The notes: generated by a model from the letters alone, not told the origin. A DNA stretch of 64,000 bases from Rhodopseudomonas pentothenatexigens (GCF_900218015.1 NZ_UFQQ01000006.1:182811-246810); one strand, 5' to 3'; shown: positions 14,950 to 23,687, counted from the stretch's first letter. A program made the numbers and translations.

Positions 14950-16537
14950 TCCAAACGTGAGTAAAATTCAAAGAACGGGGAGGTTTTTCGGAGAATTTCA
15001 ACTGAGCGCGCAATTTTCAGGTCCGGTGAGTTTGTTTCACGACCGGCGGCTGCCGGATCCAGCCGCACCGGCCGGTTACGCTGCGCTCATCGACGCCTAC
15101 AAGCTGCCGGTGTCCTTCCCTCGGCGGCTCTCGGCCATCGGCACCAAGCATCGCATCATCGACCGGGACGGCTGGCGTCTCTACACGCCGCGCCATGCTC
15201 CCGAAGCGTCGCTCGAGGGACATCTGACCTTTGCCCTTAAATACGAAGGGCTCGACCTTGCCGTCCTGAAGCGGCTTTTCCTGGCGGTCGACGAACACGA
15301 CATCGAGGAGCTTGTCCGGCGCAGGCCGACCGGCATTTACGCACGCCGCGTCTGGTTCCTCTACGAATGGCTGCTCGGCCGCAAGCTCGAGCTGCCCGCG
15401 GCCGACAAGGTCTCCTACGTGGACGCCGTGGATACCGACATTCAGTTCGGAGGCGCGATCCGGAATTCGACGCGGCATCGCGTCCGAAACAATCTGCCCG
15501 GCACGCCGGAGTTCTGTCCGCTCGTGTTCAGGTCACTCGCACTCGACGAGTTCATGGCGCAGGACTGGAAGGAGCGGGCGCGCGCCGCGGTCAGCGAAGT
15601 CCCGAAGGATCTGCTGGTGCGCACCGCTGCCTTTCTGCTGCTGAAGGATTCAAAGTCCAGCCACATCATCGAAGGCGAACGGGCGCCCCAGGATCGCATT
15701 CAAAGATGGGGACGCGCGATCGGCGAGGCGGGGCGCGTGCCGCTCGACGAGCAGGAGTTCTTACGCCTTCAAGCCATCGTCATCGGTGACGAGCGCTTCG
15801 TGAAGCTCGGTTTCCGGCGGGAGGGTGGCTTCGTCGGTGTGCACGACCGCGACACGCAGCAGCCTGTCCCCGACCATGTCAGCGCGAGGCACCAGGACAT
15901 TGCCCGCCTGATGGCAGGCTTGATCGCGTTCGATCATGTCGCGGAGAACGGGCTCGACCCGATTATCGCAGCGGCGGTGCTCGCCTTCGGGTTCATCTAC
16001 ATCCATCCATTCCAGGACGGCAACGGGCGCATCCACCGATACCTGATCCATCATGTCCTCGCACGGCGTGGCTTCAATCCGGCAGGGGTGCATTTCCCGG
16101 TGTCGGCCGCAATTCTCGACCGGATCAGCGCATACAAGGGTGTGCTGGAAAGCTATTCCACAAGGCTCTTGCCATGCGTTCAATGGCGAGCAACACCGAA
16201 CCACAATGTCGAGGTTCTGAACGACACCGCCGATTTCTACCGCTTCTTCGACGCGACCCCGCACGCGGAGTTTCTGTATGAATGCGTGCGGCAGACCATC
16301 GAGCACGACCTGCCGAACGAAGCGAACTTCCTTCGCAGCTTCGACGCGTTCCGGGCTGAAGTCGAAACGATCGTCGACATGCCGGAGCGCACGTTCAACA
16401 GCCTGTTCGGATTTCTCAGGCAGAACAACGGTGCGCTTTCAAAGCGGGCGAGGGAAAGTGAGTTTTCCGAGCTGACGGCGAATGAAGTCACGCACGTCGA
16501 AGAGATGTATCGTCGCTGCTTCGGCACCGGTGAGTGA
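14930..16537 (+). CDS. Fic-domain enzyme (putative AMP transferase) with N-terminal inhibitory motif
   Basis: A 535-residue Fic protein. The catalytic loop IHPFQDGNGRIHR is intact (His 359 to Arg 367), so nucleotide transfer, usually AMPylation of a protein hydroxyl, is expected. An autoinhibitory helix motif of the S-x-x-x-E-G kind is seen as SSHIIEGE (Ser 244, Glu 248), which makes it a class II Fic protein that keeps itself inactive. No separate antitoxin gene is adjacent. The 230 residues before the Fic core and the helical C-terminal 120 residues may choose the target. The ATG at 14930 has no ribosome binding site and lies in an inverted repeat; GTG at 15026 is an alternative start. Confidence 0.9.
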   Translation: MNFQTSRPNVSKIQRTGRFFGEFQLSAQFSGPVSLFHDRRLPDPAAPAGYAALIDAYKLPVSFPRRLSAIGTKHRIIDRDGWRLYTPRHAPEASLEGHLTFALKYEGLDLAVLKRLFLAVDEHDIEELVRRRPTGIYARRVWFLYEWLLGRKLELPAADKVSYVDAVDTDIQFGGAIRNSTRHRVRNNLPGTPEFCPLVFRSLALDEFMAQDWKERARAAVSEVPKDLLVRTAAFLLLKDSKSSHIIEGERAPQDRIQRWGRAIGEAGRVPLDEQEFLRLQAIVIGDERFVKLGFRREGGFVGVHDRDTQQPVPDHVSARHQDIARLMAGLIAFDHVAENGLDPIIAAAVLAFGFIYIHPFQDGNGRIHRYLIHHVLARRGFNPAGVHFPVSAAILDRISAYKGVLESYSTRLLPCVQWRATPNHNVEVLNDTADFYRFFDATPHAEFLYECVRQTIEHDLPNEANFLRSFDAFRAEVETIVDMPERTFNSLFGFLRQNNGALSKRARESEFSELTANEVTHVEEMYRRCFGTGE

Positions 16538-17072
16538 ACTGCAGTTGCGGTCGCCGGCGGCTGCGACGCTGCACGGCTAGTCGACAAGCCGCCAGACCGT
16601 TTGGTGCGGATCGCGATCCGACGTCCCCGTCTTCCGGCATCCGCCGGCGCGACCCCGAAAATCCCACCGGTCGAGATCAGGGGATGAGATCCGAATCTTC
16701 CCAGGCCGTACGTCGCGCAGCGCCGGTTCGGCTGCAGATCGACCTGTAGCGCCTTCGATCAGCCTATCGATGATTCATTGCCGGGCCGCCTGCGATCGCG
16801 GTGCTGCGGCGACGCGTGACGGAGCAACTGATGCGGAGCGGTGCTGGCCGACTGCCGCCGCGTTCGCGTCCGCACGGCGATGAAGCGTTGATCCGGGCCG
16901 GCCGCGTCGGGCGTGAAGCATTCCTTGCTTTTCGGACGTCCGAATGGGTGAGGGCGACGTCCGATCGGACGAATGCCGGTTCAACGATCCTTTGCGCGGC
17001 GAAATCGAAAATGGCGAGCCGACAGAAAAGTTCGGCGCAACGACACGCCATTGCCCAGAAAGGCAAACGTCC
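16538..17072. promoter_or_regulatory. Intergenic region before flagellin with palindromes and a gene-end relic
   Basis: 535 bases without a gene. 16641-16687 is a decayed copy of the end of the distal tail gene. Closer to the flagellin gene two perfect 14-bp palindromes occur: TTCGGACGTCCGAA at 16931-16944 and CGTCCGATCGGACG at 16958-16971, centres 27 bp apart, sharing CGGAC/GTCCG half-sites. They look like paired operator sites. A third palindrome, CGGATCGCGATCCG, is at 16607-16620. I find no GG-N10-GC sigma-54 element here. Confidence 0.6.
16641..16687 (+). pseudogene. Degenerate duplicate of the distal-tail gene 3' end
   Basis: The 47 bases match 14710-14756 at 37 positions and keep the reading AGATPKIPPVEIRG-stop against AGAIPKIPLVEIRG-stop. 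Weaker similarity (GGTGCGG and nearby bases) extends upstream to about 16603. It lies on the far side of fic, so fic is flanked by two copies of the same gene end. Confidence 0.75.
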
Positions 17073-19748
17073 ATGTCAGGTATCGTTCTTTCGAACGCCG
17101 TCCGCCAGAATCTCTCGTCGCTTCAGGCCACGGCCGACTTGCTCGCCACCACCCAGAGCCGCCTCTCGTCCGGCAAGAAGGTGAACACGGCGCTCGACAA
17201 TCCGACCAACTTCTTCACCGCCGCTTCGCTCGACAGCCGCGCCAGCGACATCAACAACCTGCTCGACGGCATCGGCAACGGCGTGCAGATCCTGCAGGCC
17301 GCCAACACCGGCATCACCTCGCTGAACAAGCTGGTGGACAGCGCCAAGTCGATCGCCAACCAGGCGCTGCAGACCGTGGCCGGCTACGCCACCAAGTCGA
17401 ACGTCTCGGCGACCATCTCCGGCGCCACCGCCGACGACCTGCGCGGCACCCAGAGCTTCAGCAACGCCGTTGCCAGCAGCAACGTGGTGTTCGACGGCTC
17501 TGCGGGCGGTGCCACCACCGCCTCCGGCAGCGATCTGCTGGGCGGTGTCGCCGTCAGCATTGCGGCTGCGACCGCCGTCACCGCCCTCGGCGCCGCCGAC
17601 AACACCGCGCTCGGTAGCGCGCTGACCGTGGGCACCGCCAGCGGCGCCGCCACCGGCACCAGCAAGATCAGCGATCTGACCAATGGTCTGACCGCGACTG
17701 CGACCGGTCCGGCCGCCGGTGACGCGATCACCGTCAACGGCAAGACCATCACCTTCACCACCGCCGGTGCGGCGAAGGCGGACTCCGAAGGCAACTACAC
17801 GATCGGCCTCGATCAGGACCTGACGGCCCTGACCAAGACCATCGACGCGATGAACAACAATACGACCAACGCGTCGACCGTCACCGGCGGCAAGCTGGAG
17901 CTGCACTCGGGCACCAACAGCCCGCTGACGATCAGCGACAACGCCGGCGGCGCGGTGCTGGCCAAGCTCGGGCTGGGCGGCTCGACCGAGTTCAAGGTCG
18001 ATACGGCTGCTGCGACGGCATCGGCCAACATCTCGGCCTCGACCCAGTTGTTCAACAGCCACGGCGGCCTATCCTCGACAGCGATCGCTGACGGCACCAC
18101 GCTGTCGGTGAACGGCAAGACCATCACGTTCAAGACCTCGGATGCGCCGCAGGGCAACAACATCGCCAGCGGCACCGGCGTTCTCGGCCGGATCGGGACC
18201 GACGGCAACGGCAACTCGACGATCTATCTCGGCAACCAGAGCAACTTCACCAACGCGACCGTGGGTGACGTTCTGACCGCGATCGATCTCGCCAACGGCG
18301 TCAAGTCGGCTTCGATCTCGAATGGCGTGGCGACGATCTCGACCAGCGCCGGCCAGACCCCGTCGTCTGTCGCTGCCGGCATCGTCACCATCAACAGCTC
18401 GTCGGGTGCCGACCTCAATCTGACCGGTCCGACCGATCTGCTCAAGAACCTCGGCCTGACCACTGCGACCGGCTCCGGCCCGCTGACCCTGACCAAGCAG
18501 CGCACCACCGACGGCACCACGCTGGGGACGCTGATCGCGGACGGCTCGACCCTGAACGTGAACGGCAAGACCATCACGTTCAAGAACGCCGCGGTGCCGA
18601 CGGCCTCCGCGTCGCACACCGGTATCTCCGGCAACGTCGAAACCGACGGCAACGGCAACTCGACTGTGTACCTGCAGAAGGGCACCCTCGACGACGTGCT
18701 GAAGGCGGTCGATCTCGCCACCGGTGTGCGCAAGGCGACGCTCGGCAACGCCGGTGCGGTGATCTCCACCGCGAGCGGTACAGCCAACTCGTCGATCACC
18801 AGCGGCATGCTGAAGCTCTCGACCGGTCTGCAGTCCGACCTCAGCATCACCGGTACCGGCAATGCCATGGCGGCGCTCGGCCTGACCGGCCCGAGCGGCA
18901 CCGACAGCTCGTTCTCCGCGACCCGCGGTGCGAGCGCCGGCAGCCTGAACGGCAAGTCTCTGACCTTCACCTCGTTCAACGGCGGTGCGGGCGTCAACGT
19001 CACGTTCGGTGACGGCACCAACGGCACCGTCAAGTCGCTGGCCCAGCTCAACGTCGCGCTGGCCGCCAACAACATGTCGGCGTCGATCGACAACGCCACG
19101 GGCAAGCTGACGATCTCGACCTCCAACGACTTCGCCTCCCACTCGATGGGCGGCAGCGAAGGTGGCGTGCTCGGTGGCACTGCGCTGACGACTCTGACCT
19201 TCTCGACGCCGCAGGCGCCGGTGGCGGACGTCAATGCCCAGAACACCCGTGCGGGTCTGGTCAAGCAGTTCAACGACATCCTGAACCAGATCAAGACCAC
19301 GGCTCAGGACGCGTCGTTCAACGGCGTCAACCTGCTGAACGGCGACACCCTGAAGCTGGTGTTCAACGAAACCGGCAAGTCGACGATCTCGATCCAGGGC
19401 GTCACGTTCGATCCGACCGGCCTCGGTCTGTCGGACCTGTCGTCGGGCACCGACTTCATCGACAACAACGCGACCAACGCGGTGCTGACCAAGCTGAGCG
19501 CCGCTTCGACCACGCTGCGGTCGCAGGCCTCCGCGTTCGGTTCGAACCTGTCGGTGGTGCAGGCGCGTCAGGACTTCTCGAAGAGCCTGATCAACGTGCT
19601 GCAGACCGGCTCGGCGAACCTGACGCTGGCCGACACCAACGAGGAAGCGGCGAACAGCCAGGCGCTGTCGACCCGCCAGTCGATCGCGGTGTCCGCGCTG
19701 TCGCTGGCCAACCAGTCGCAGCAGGGCGTTCTGCAGTTGCTGCGTTAA
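17073..19748 (+). CDS. Large flagellin with repeated central domain
   Basis: An 891-residue flagellin, about twice the usual length. The conserved D0/D1 ends that polymerise into the filament are intact: N-terminal GIVLSNAVRQNLSSLQATAD and LLDGIGNGVQILQAANTGIT, C-terminal GVNLLNGDTLKLVF and TRQSIAVSALSLANQSQQGV. The surface-exposed middle holds three related Flagellin_IN-like modules around residues 216-304, 340-466 and 489-608. Each starts (D/G)-x-VNGKTITF and ends in L(A/K)xLGL(T/G). The ATG at 17073 begins the canonical MSGIVLSNAV; longer frames lack support. FlbT and two LuxR-type genes follow on the same strand. Confidence 0.95.
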   Translation: MSGIVLSNAVRQNLSSLQATADLLATTQSRLSSGKKVNTALDNPTNFFTAASLDSRASDINNLLDGIGNGVQILQAANTGITSLNKLVDSAKSIANQALQTVAGYATKSNVSATISGATADDLRGTQSFSNAVASSNVVFDGSAGGATTASGSDLLGGVAVSIAAATAVTALGAADNTALGSALTVGTASGAATGTSKISDLTNGLTATATGPAAGDAITVNGKTITFTTAGAAKADSEGNYTIGLDQDLTALTKTIDAMNNNTTNASTVTGGKLELHSGTNSPLTISDNAGGAVLAKLGLGGSTEFKVDTAAATASANISASTQLFNSHGGLSSTAIADGTTLSVNGKTITFKTSDAPQGNNIASGTGVLGRIGTDGNGNSTIYLGNQSNFTNATVGDVLTAIDLANGVKSASISNGVATISTSAGQTPSSVAAGIVTINSSSGADLNLTGPTDLLKNLGLTTATGSGPLTLTKQRTTDGTTLGTLIADGSTLNVNGKTITFKNAAVPTASASHTGISGNVETDGNGNSTVYLQKGTLDDVLKAVDLATGVRKATLGNAGAVISTASGTANSSITSGMLKLSTGLQSDLSITGTGNAMAALGLTGPSGTDSSFSATRGASAGSLNGKSLTFTSFNGGAGVNVTFGDGTNGTVKSLAQLNVALAANNMSASIDNATGKLTISTSNDFASHSMGGSEGGVLGGTALTTLTFSTPQAPVADVNAQNTRAGLVKQFNDILNQIKTTAQDASFNGVNLLNGDTLKLVFNETGKSTISIQGVTFDPTGLGLSDLSSGTDFIDNNATNAVLTKLSAASTTLRSQASAFGSNLSVVQARQDFSKSLINVLQTGSANLTLADTNEEAANSQALSTRQSIAVSALSLANQSQQGVLQLLR

Positions 19749-19756
19749 CGACACCG

Positions 19757-19788
19757 ATCGGGCCGGCGGCATCCGCCGCCGGCCCGAT
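19757..19788 (+). terminator. Strong hairpin between flagellin and flbT
   Basis: ATCGGGCCGGCGGC at 19757-19770 pairs perfectly with GCCGCCGGCCCGAT at 19775-19788 across the loop ATCC. A 14-bp GC-rich stem 8 bases after the flagellin stop is suited to terminate transcription or to stabilise the flagellin mRNA 3' end. No T-run follows. Confidence 0.75.
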
Positions 19789-19811
19789 TACCTGAAATGA
19801 GGAGACGACAG

Positions 19812-20372
19812 ATGCCGCCGAGCGAGACCACACCGACGGGCGCCGCCAGGACGCCGCGAGGATCGCGCAAGGCATCGTCGGGATTGAAGATCACCCTGAA
19901 GCCGTTCGAGCGGATCGAGATCGGCGGTCTGACGCTGATCAACGGATGGACGGAATCGTCGACGTTCTCGATCGAAGGCACTGCGCCGGTGCTGCGCCAG
20001 GCCAACACGATTCTCGAGGACCACGCCGACACCAGCCTGCGGCAGGTGTATCTGCGCTTACAGAAACTCTATCTGCGCCGTGACGGAGCGACCCTCGAAG
20101 GCTACCACCAGGCGGTGGAGCGCCTTCTGCAGGAGATGCCCGCGGCCGCTGAAGCCGTGGAAAAAGCCAACAAGGCGATCACCGACCAGAGGCTGTATGC
20201 GGCGCTGAAGGCGTACCGCGATCTGCTCGACCAGACCGACGAGGGATGGTCGTCGCAGGCGTCCGAACCGGCCGCGATCGGGCAGGGCGACCGTGCGGCG
20301 CCGCCGTCGGTCGAATTCGTTCGCGATCGCCGGAGATATCTTGCGGGCCATGCACGCAGCCAGTCCGGTTAG
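19812..20372 (+). CDS. flbT: Flagellar biosynthesis repressor FlbT
   Basis: A 186-residue FlbT-family protein, a post-transcriptional regulator of flagellin synthesis (in Caulobacter it acts on flagellin mRNA). The core is LKITLKPFERIEIGGLTLIN from residue 25, then TAPVLRQANTILEDHADTSL, VYLRLQKLYLRRD, and LYAALKAYRDLLDQ, matching the family's LK-x-LKP-x-E start and ALK-x-x-R-x-L end. An extra 24-residue N-terminus and 40-residue C-terminus are unusual. The ATG at 19812 has GAGGAG at the right distance; ATG at 19797 has none. No flaF gene accompanies it. Confidence 0.85.
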   Translation: MPPSETTPTGAARTPRGSRKASSGLKITLKPFERIEIGGLTLINGWTESSTFSIEGTAPVLRQANTILEDHADTSLRQVYLRLQKLYLRRDGATLEGYHQAVERLLQEMPAAAEAVEKANKAITDQRLYAALKAYRDLLDQTDEGWSSQASEPAAIGQGDRAAPPSVEFVRDRRRYLAGHARSQSG

Positions 20373-20510
20373 GCGGCGAGGCATCGCCAAAATTGGGGAT
20401 GACGACTCTCCGAGGCCCGATCTAGGGTCCCGTAGAATTACGAGGTCGCAGAGCTGCCGCGAATTCTGCCGCAAGGCGATTGAGCAATTCATTCCAGACA
20501 CTTACCGGTC

Positions 20511-21266
20511 ATGCTGAGCTCCAGCCTATCGCGAATCATCAAGGGCGTCGGCATCAGCGCCCTCGTGATCGATCGCGACGGCAAGATCCTCGAAACCAGC
20601 GACGAGCCGGAGACGCCCGCTTCGCCGAAGGCGAAAAGCAAGGTCGGCCAAAGCTATTTCGACGCCTGCATCCGCCCCGACCGGCATTCGCTGGAGCTGC
20701 TGCGCGGCTTCAAGAGCCTCGCCGAGAACAGCATCGATTTCTTCTCGACCGTGAGCTGGCGCGAGGAAGCCGCTGGCCGCAAACATTTCCTGATCGTGGC
20801 GACGCCGTGCGAGGACGATCCCGGGGCGATCGTGGTGTTGCACATCGATCTGTCGGTGATGCTCGGCGGGCGCAGGGAATTGTCGGCGCTGATGGTCGGG
20901 CAGGGCGCTGCTGCTGCGGCGCAGGCCGAAGCCGCGATGATCGGCGCTGTCCGCGGTGCGATCGTCGATGCGCTGGCGGCTTCGCAGGGGCGGACCCCGA
21001 CCCTGACGATGCCGCAGGAACCACGGCAACAGAACGTGTTGAGCGAGCTGACGCCGTCGCAACTGGAGTTGCTGCCCTATCTCGCGAGCGGCAAGAGCAA
21101 TCGACAGATCGCCAAAGAACGCGACATGAGCGTGTTCACGATCAAGTCGCAAGTGGCTGGTATCATCCAGAAGTTGAACGTCTCCAACCGGACTCAGGCT
21201 GCGCTGTTCGCGATGCGCAACAGCGAAGCTCTCGGGTTGCAGTCTCGGCTCGATCACAGCGCGTGA
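20511..21266 (+). CDS. LuxR-family regulator with PAS-like N-terminus
   Basis: A 251-residue transcription factor. Residues about 1-130 look like a PAS-type sensor (GISALVIDRDGKILETSDEP, then FLIVATPCEDDPGAIVVLHI). The C-terminal 65 residues are a LuxR/FixJ HTH: LTPSQLELLPYLASGKSNRQ IAKERDMSVFTIKSQVAGII. There is no receiver domain or autoinducer-binding domain signature. It lies 138 bases after flbT and is followed by a strong hairpin, so it is probably a separate unit controlling the neighbouring flagellin; that role is inference. Confidence 0.82.
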   Translation: MLSSSLSRIIKGVGISALVIDRDGKILETSDEPETPASPKAKSKVGQSYFDACIRPDRHSLELLRGFKSLAENSIDFFSTVSWREEAAGRKHFLIVATPCEDDPGAIVVLHIDLSVMLGGRRELSALMVGQGAAAAAQAEAAMIGAVRGAIVDALAASQGRTPTLTMPQEPRQQNVLSELTPSQLELLPYLASGKSNRQIAKERDMSVFTIKSQVAGIIQKLNVSNRTQAALFAMRNSEALGLQSRLDHSA

Positions 21267-21293
21267 ATTCGCTCGCGCCCGGCGCGAGCGAAT
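21267..21293 (+). terminator. Perfect hairpin after first LuxR gene
   Basis: ATTCGCTCGCGCC and GGCGCGAGCGAAT form a perfect 13-bp inverted repeat around a single C, starting one base after the stop codon of the upstream regulator. It separates the two LuxR-type genes. Confidence 0.65.
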
Positions 21294-22137
21294 GCGCATC
21301 GGCGTGCGAGCTGTCGTACGCGCGAGGCGCCGCCAGCAATGTCGGCCTGCAACGCTGTCGTGCAGGCAGCGGGAGTTGATTTTCACTCTCACGAGTGGTG
21401 CAGATGTCGGCCTCCTCCGTGACACCAGCACGCCGGCCGAACCATCTTGCCGGCAATCTCCGCGACAGCGGAGCACCTCGAAAACGGTTCTGACTTTGAC
21501 GGCACGTTCTCTGAACGCGGACGTCGTTCGCGCGCTCGCAACAACGCTCGACTTCGTCTCGGTCCACACCGTGATGCTGGACGGCGACGGCCGCTGCGTC
21601 AGGATCTCGCCGGGCGCCGCGACCTTGATGGCGGACGAAAGGCTTCTGACGGTTCGGCTGTCGCGTCTTCGCCGAAGTGCGACGTCGACCGCGGTCGCCG
21701 AGTGTCCGGCCTCGGGTTCTCTCGCCGATATCGACCACGACCTGCAGCCGTGCATCGGCTGCATCACCCGGCGGCAAGCGGGCGACCCGCGGCACCGGCA
21801 TTGCGCGATTTCGATCTCCGGGCCGCACCAGCTCTCCATTCAACTGCAGCTGACGGCGATTCCGCCCGATCAGCAGGAGCTGTTGGCCGCGGCCGCGCTG
21901 CTGGTGATCCGGCCGCAGAACCTGGAGCACAACGCAGAGCTGCTGCCGGACATCGCGGTTCTTCTCACGGCGGCGGAGCGAGACGTCGCGGCGGAGCTGC
22001 TCGGCGGACGACGTCCGGCGGAGATCGCCACCGCGCGCCGCGTCGCGGTCGGCACCGTCCGCTCTCAGATCAAGCGGATCTACGCCAAGTCCGGCGTTTC
22101 AGGGCTCGCCGAATTCATCGCGAAGGCCCGGCGCTGA
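21292..22137 (+). CDS. Second LuxR-type regulator
   Basis: The frame is open for 281 residues, but the true start is uncertain because the first part overlaps the hairpin and reads as low-complexity Arg/Cys text. Recognisable sequence begins near LTARSLNADVVRALATTLDF, followed by a PAS-like part (VSVHTVMLDGDGRCVRISPG) with two cysteines in LQPCIGCITRR. The C-terminus is a LuxR HTH: LTAAERDVAAELLGGRRPAE, then TVRSQIKRIYAKSGVSGLAE. It is only distantly like the first regulator. It ends 77 bases before the GTA hub gene, whose transcription it may share. Confidence 0.7.
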   Translation: MRIGVRAVVRARRRQQCRPATLSCRQRELIFTLTSGADVGLLRDTSTPAEPSCRQSPRQRSTSKTVLTLTARSLNADVVRALATTLDFVSVHTVMLDGDGRCVRISPGAATLMADERLLTVRLSRLRRSATSTAVAECPASGSLADIDHDLQPCIGCITRRQAGDPRHRHCAISISGPHQLSIQLQLTAIPPDQQELLAAAALLVIRPQNLEHNAELLPDIAVLLTAAERDVAAELLGGRRPAEIATARRVAVGTVRSQIKRIYAKSGVSGLAEFIAKARR

Positions 22138-22214
22138 GCTTTGCAGCGGACGCCGGAGTCGCGCGAGCGTCTCTCTGCCACGAACGACGAATCTCTCCAG
22201 CGGGAGCCGATTCC

Positions 22215-23126
22215 ATGCGCAGCATCCCGGATGCGTTGCAGGCCAGGCTCGACGGCGGCGTCACCACGCTGGCGCAATGCTGGATCGTGCGGCGGCGCGA
22301 CGGCGCCGTGCTCGGCTTCACCGATCACGATCGCGATCTCGTCGTCGAGGGCGTGAGCTGCCGCGCCGGCACCGGGTTTTCGGCGTCGGAGGCGTCGCAG
22401 CGGTTCGATCTGTCGGTCGATGGCGCGGAGATTTCCGGCGCGCTCGACGCCGATCTGCTGCGCGAGGCGGATCTCGCCGCCGGGCGCTTCGACGCGGCGG
22501 CGATCGAGAGCTGGCTGGTGGATTGGAGTGCGCCCGAGCTGCGGGTGCTGACCGCGCGCGGCACGCTCGGCGAGGTGCGGCGCGAGGGCGCTGCGTTCAC
22601 CGCGGAGCTGCGCGGGCTCGCCGATCTGTTGTCGCAGGAGAGCGGCCGGCTCTACGCCGCGAGCTGCAATGCCGATCTCGGCGATGCCCGCTGCCGCGTC
22701 GCGCTGTCGAGCCCGACGTGGCGCGGCGAGGGGACGGTCGTCGCGGCGCCGGGGACGTCGAACATCACCGTGTCCGGGCTCGGCGGCTTCGCGCCCGGGC
22801 TGTTCACCGCCGGCCGGCTGAGCTGGCGCAGCGGCGCCAATGCCGGCACGGCCGTCGAGATCAAGCAGCATCGCATCGTCGGCGGCGAGGTGCGGCTGTC
22901 GCTGTGGCAGGCGACGGCCGAGCCGATCGCGCCCGGCGACGGCTTCGTCGTCACCGCCGGCTGCGACAAGCTGTTCGCGACCTGCCGCGACCGCTTTGCT
23001 AACAGCGACAATTTCCGCGGTTTCCCGCAGATCCCCGGCAACGACTTCGTCGTCAGCTATCCGGTGCCCGGCGCACCCGGCAACAGCGGCGAGCCGATCG
23101 GCCCGGTGCTGCGCAGCGATCTGTGA
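22215..23126 (+). CDS. GTA/phage tail hub protein, DUF2163 (gp13-like)
   Basis: A 303-residue protein of the phage BR0599/DUF2163 family. It begins MRSIPDALQARLDGGVTTLA and QCWIVRRRDGAVLGFTDHDR, continues with the family Cys motif SCNADLGDARCRVAL, and ends with GCDKLFATCRDRFANSDNFR and GFPQIPGND. The cysteines in the last block are conserved and in GTA hubs bind an iron-sulfur cluster. The ATG at 22215 has GGGAG upstream. It restarts the tail gene series after a 7.4-kb cargo. Confidence 0.93.
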   Translation: MRSIPDALQARLDGGVTTLAQCWIVRRRDGAVLGFTDHDRDLVVEGVSCRAGTGFSASEASQRFDLSVDGAEISGALDADLLREADLAAGRFDAAAIESWLVDWSAPELRVLTARGTLGEVRREGAAFTAELRGLADLLSQESGRLYAASCNADLGDARCRVALSSPTWRGEGTVVAAPGTSNITVSGLGGFAPGLFTAGRLSWRSGANAGTAVEIKQHRIVGGEVRLSLWQATAEPIAPGDGFVVTAGCDKLFATCRDRFANSDNFRGFPQIPGNDFVVSYPVPGAPGNSGEPIGPVLRSDL

Positions 23127-23168
23127 TCGCCTCACGACGTCATCATCATTCAATCAAGCGAGGGCGCG

Positions 23169-23621
23169 ATGGATCAGCCATTGGGTCGCGACGCGATCGT
23201 CGCCGAAGCGCGGAGCTGGATCGGCACCCGCTATCGGCACCAGGCGTCGGTGAAGGGCGTCGGCTGCGATTGCCTCGGCCTGGTGCGCGGGGTGTGGCGC
23301 GCCTGTCTCGGTGGCGAACCGGAAGCGCCGCCGCCTTACGCACCGGACTGGGCCGAAGCCGGCGGCGACGAGACGCTGGCGGCGGCGGCGCTGCGCCATC
23401 TGGCGCCGGTGCCGTGCGATGCGTTCGATCGCGGCGACGTGCTGCTGTTCCGCTGGCGCGACGGCTGCATCGCCAAGCACGCCGCAATCGCCAGTTCGGC
23501 CACGACGATGATCCACGCGCATGACGGCGCGGCGGTGTGCGAGGTGGTGATCACGCCGTGGTGGCGGCGCCGGCTCGCCTATGCGTTCACGTTTCCCGGC
23601 GTTGCAGATCCGCTGCGTTGA
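23169..23621 (+). CDS. NlpC/P60 cell-wall peptidase of phage tail (gp14-like)
   Basis: A 150-residue peptidase that cuts peptidoglycan peptides during DNA entry. The catalytic cysteine lies in GVGCDCLGLVRG (Cys 35) and the partner histidine in CIAKHAAIASS. Other family residues are SWIGTRYRHQASVKG at the start. It follows the hub gene with a 42-base gap, as in other GTA clusters. Confidence 0.92.
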   Translation: MDQPLGRDAIVAEARSWIGTRYRHQASVKGVGCDCLGLVRGVWRACLGGEPEAPPPYAPDWAEAGGDETLAAAALRHLAPVPCDAFDRGDVLLFRWRDGCIAKHAAIASSATTMIHAHDGAAVCEVVITPWWRRRLAYAFTFPGVADPLR

Positions 23622-23687
23622 CGACGCCCGAACCGTCTGGTCAAGGTCCGGCAGACTCGTCGCGCTGATCGACCGGAGGCACGCAGG

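Noticed and set aside
16538..17072. Sigma-54 flagellar promoter before the flagellin gene.
   Set aside because: No GG-N10-GC element with TGGC/TTGC character was found.
17076..19772. Long minus-strand frames opposite the flagellin gene.
   Set aside because: They mirror codon bias of the flagellin gene and show no family motifs.
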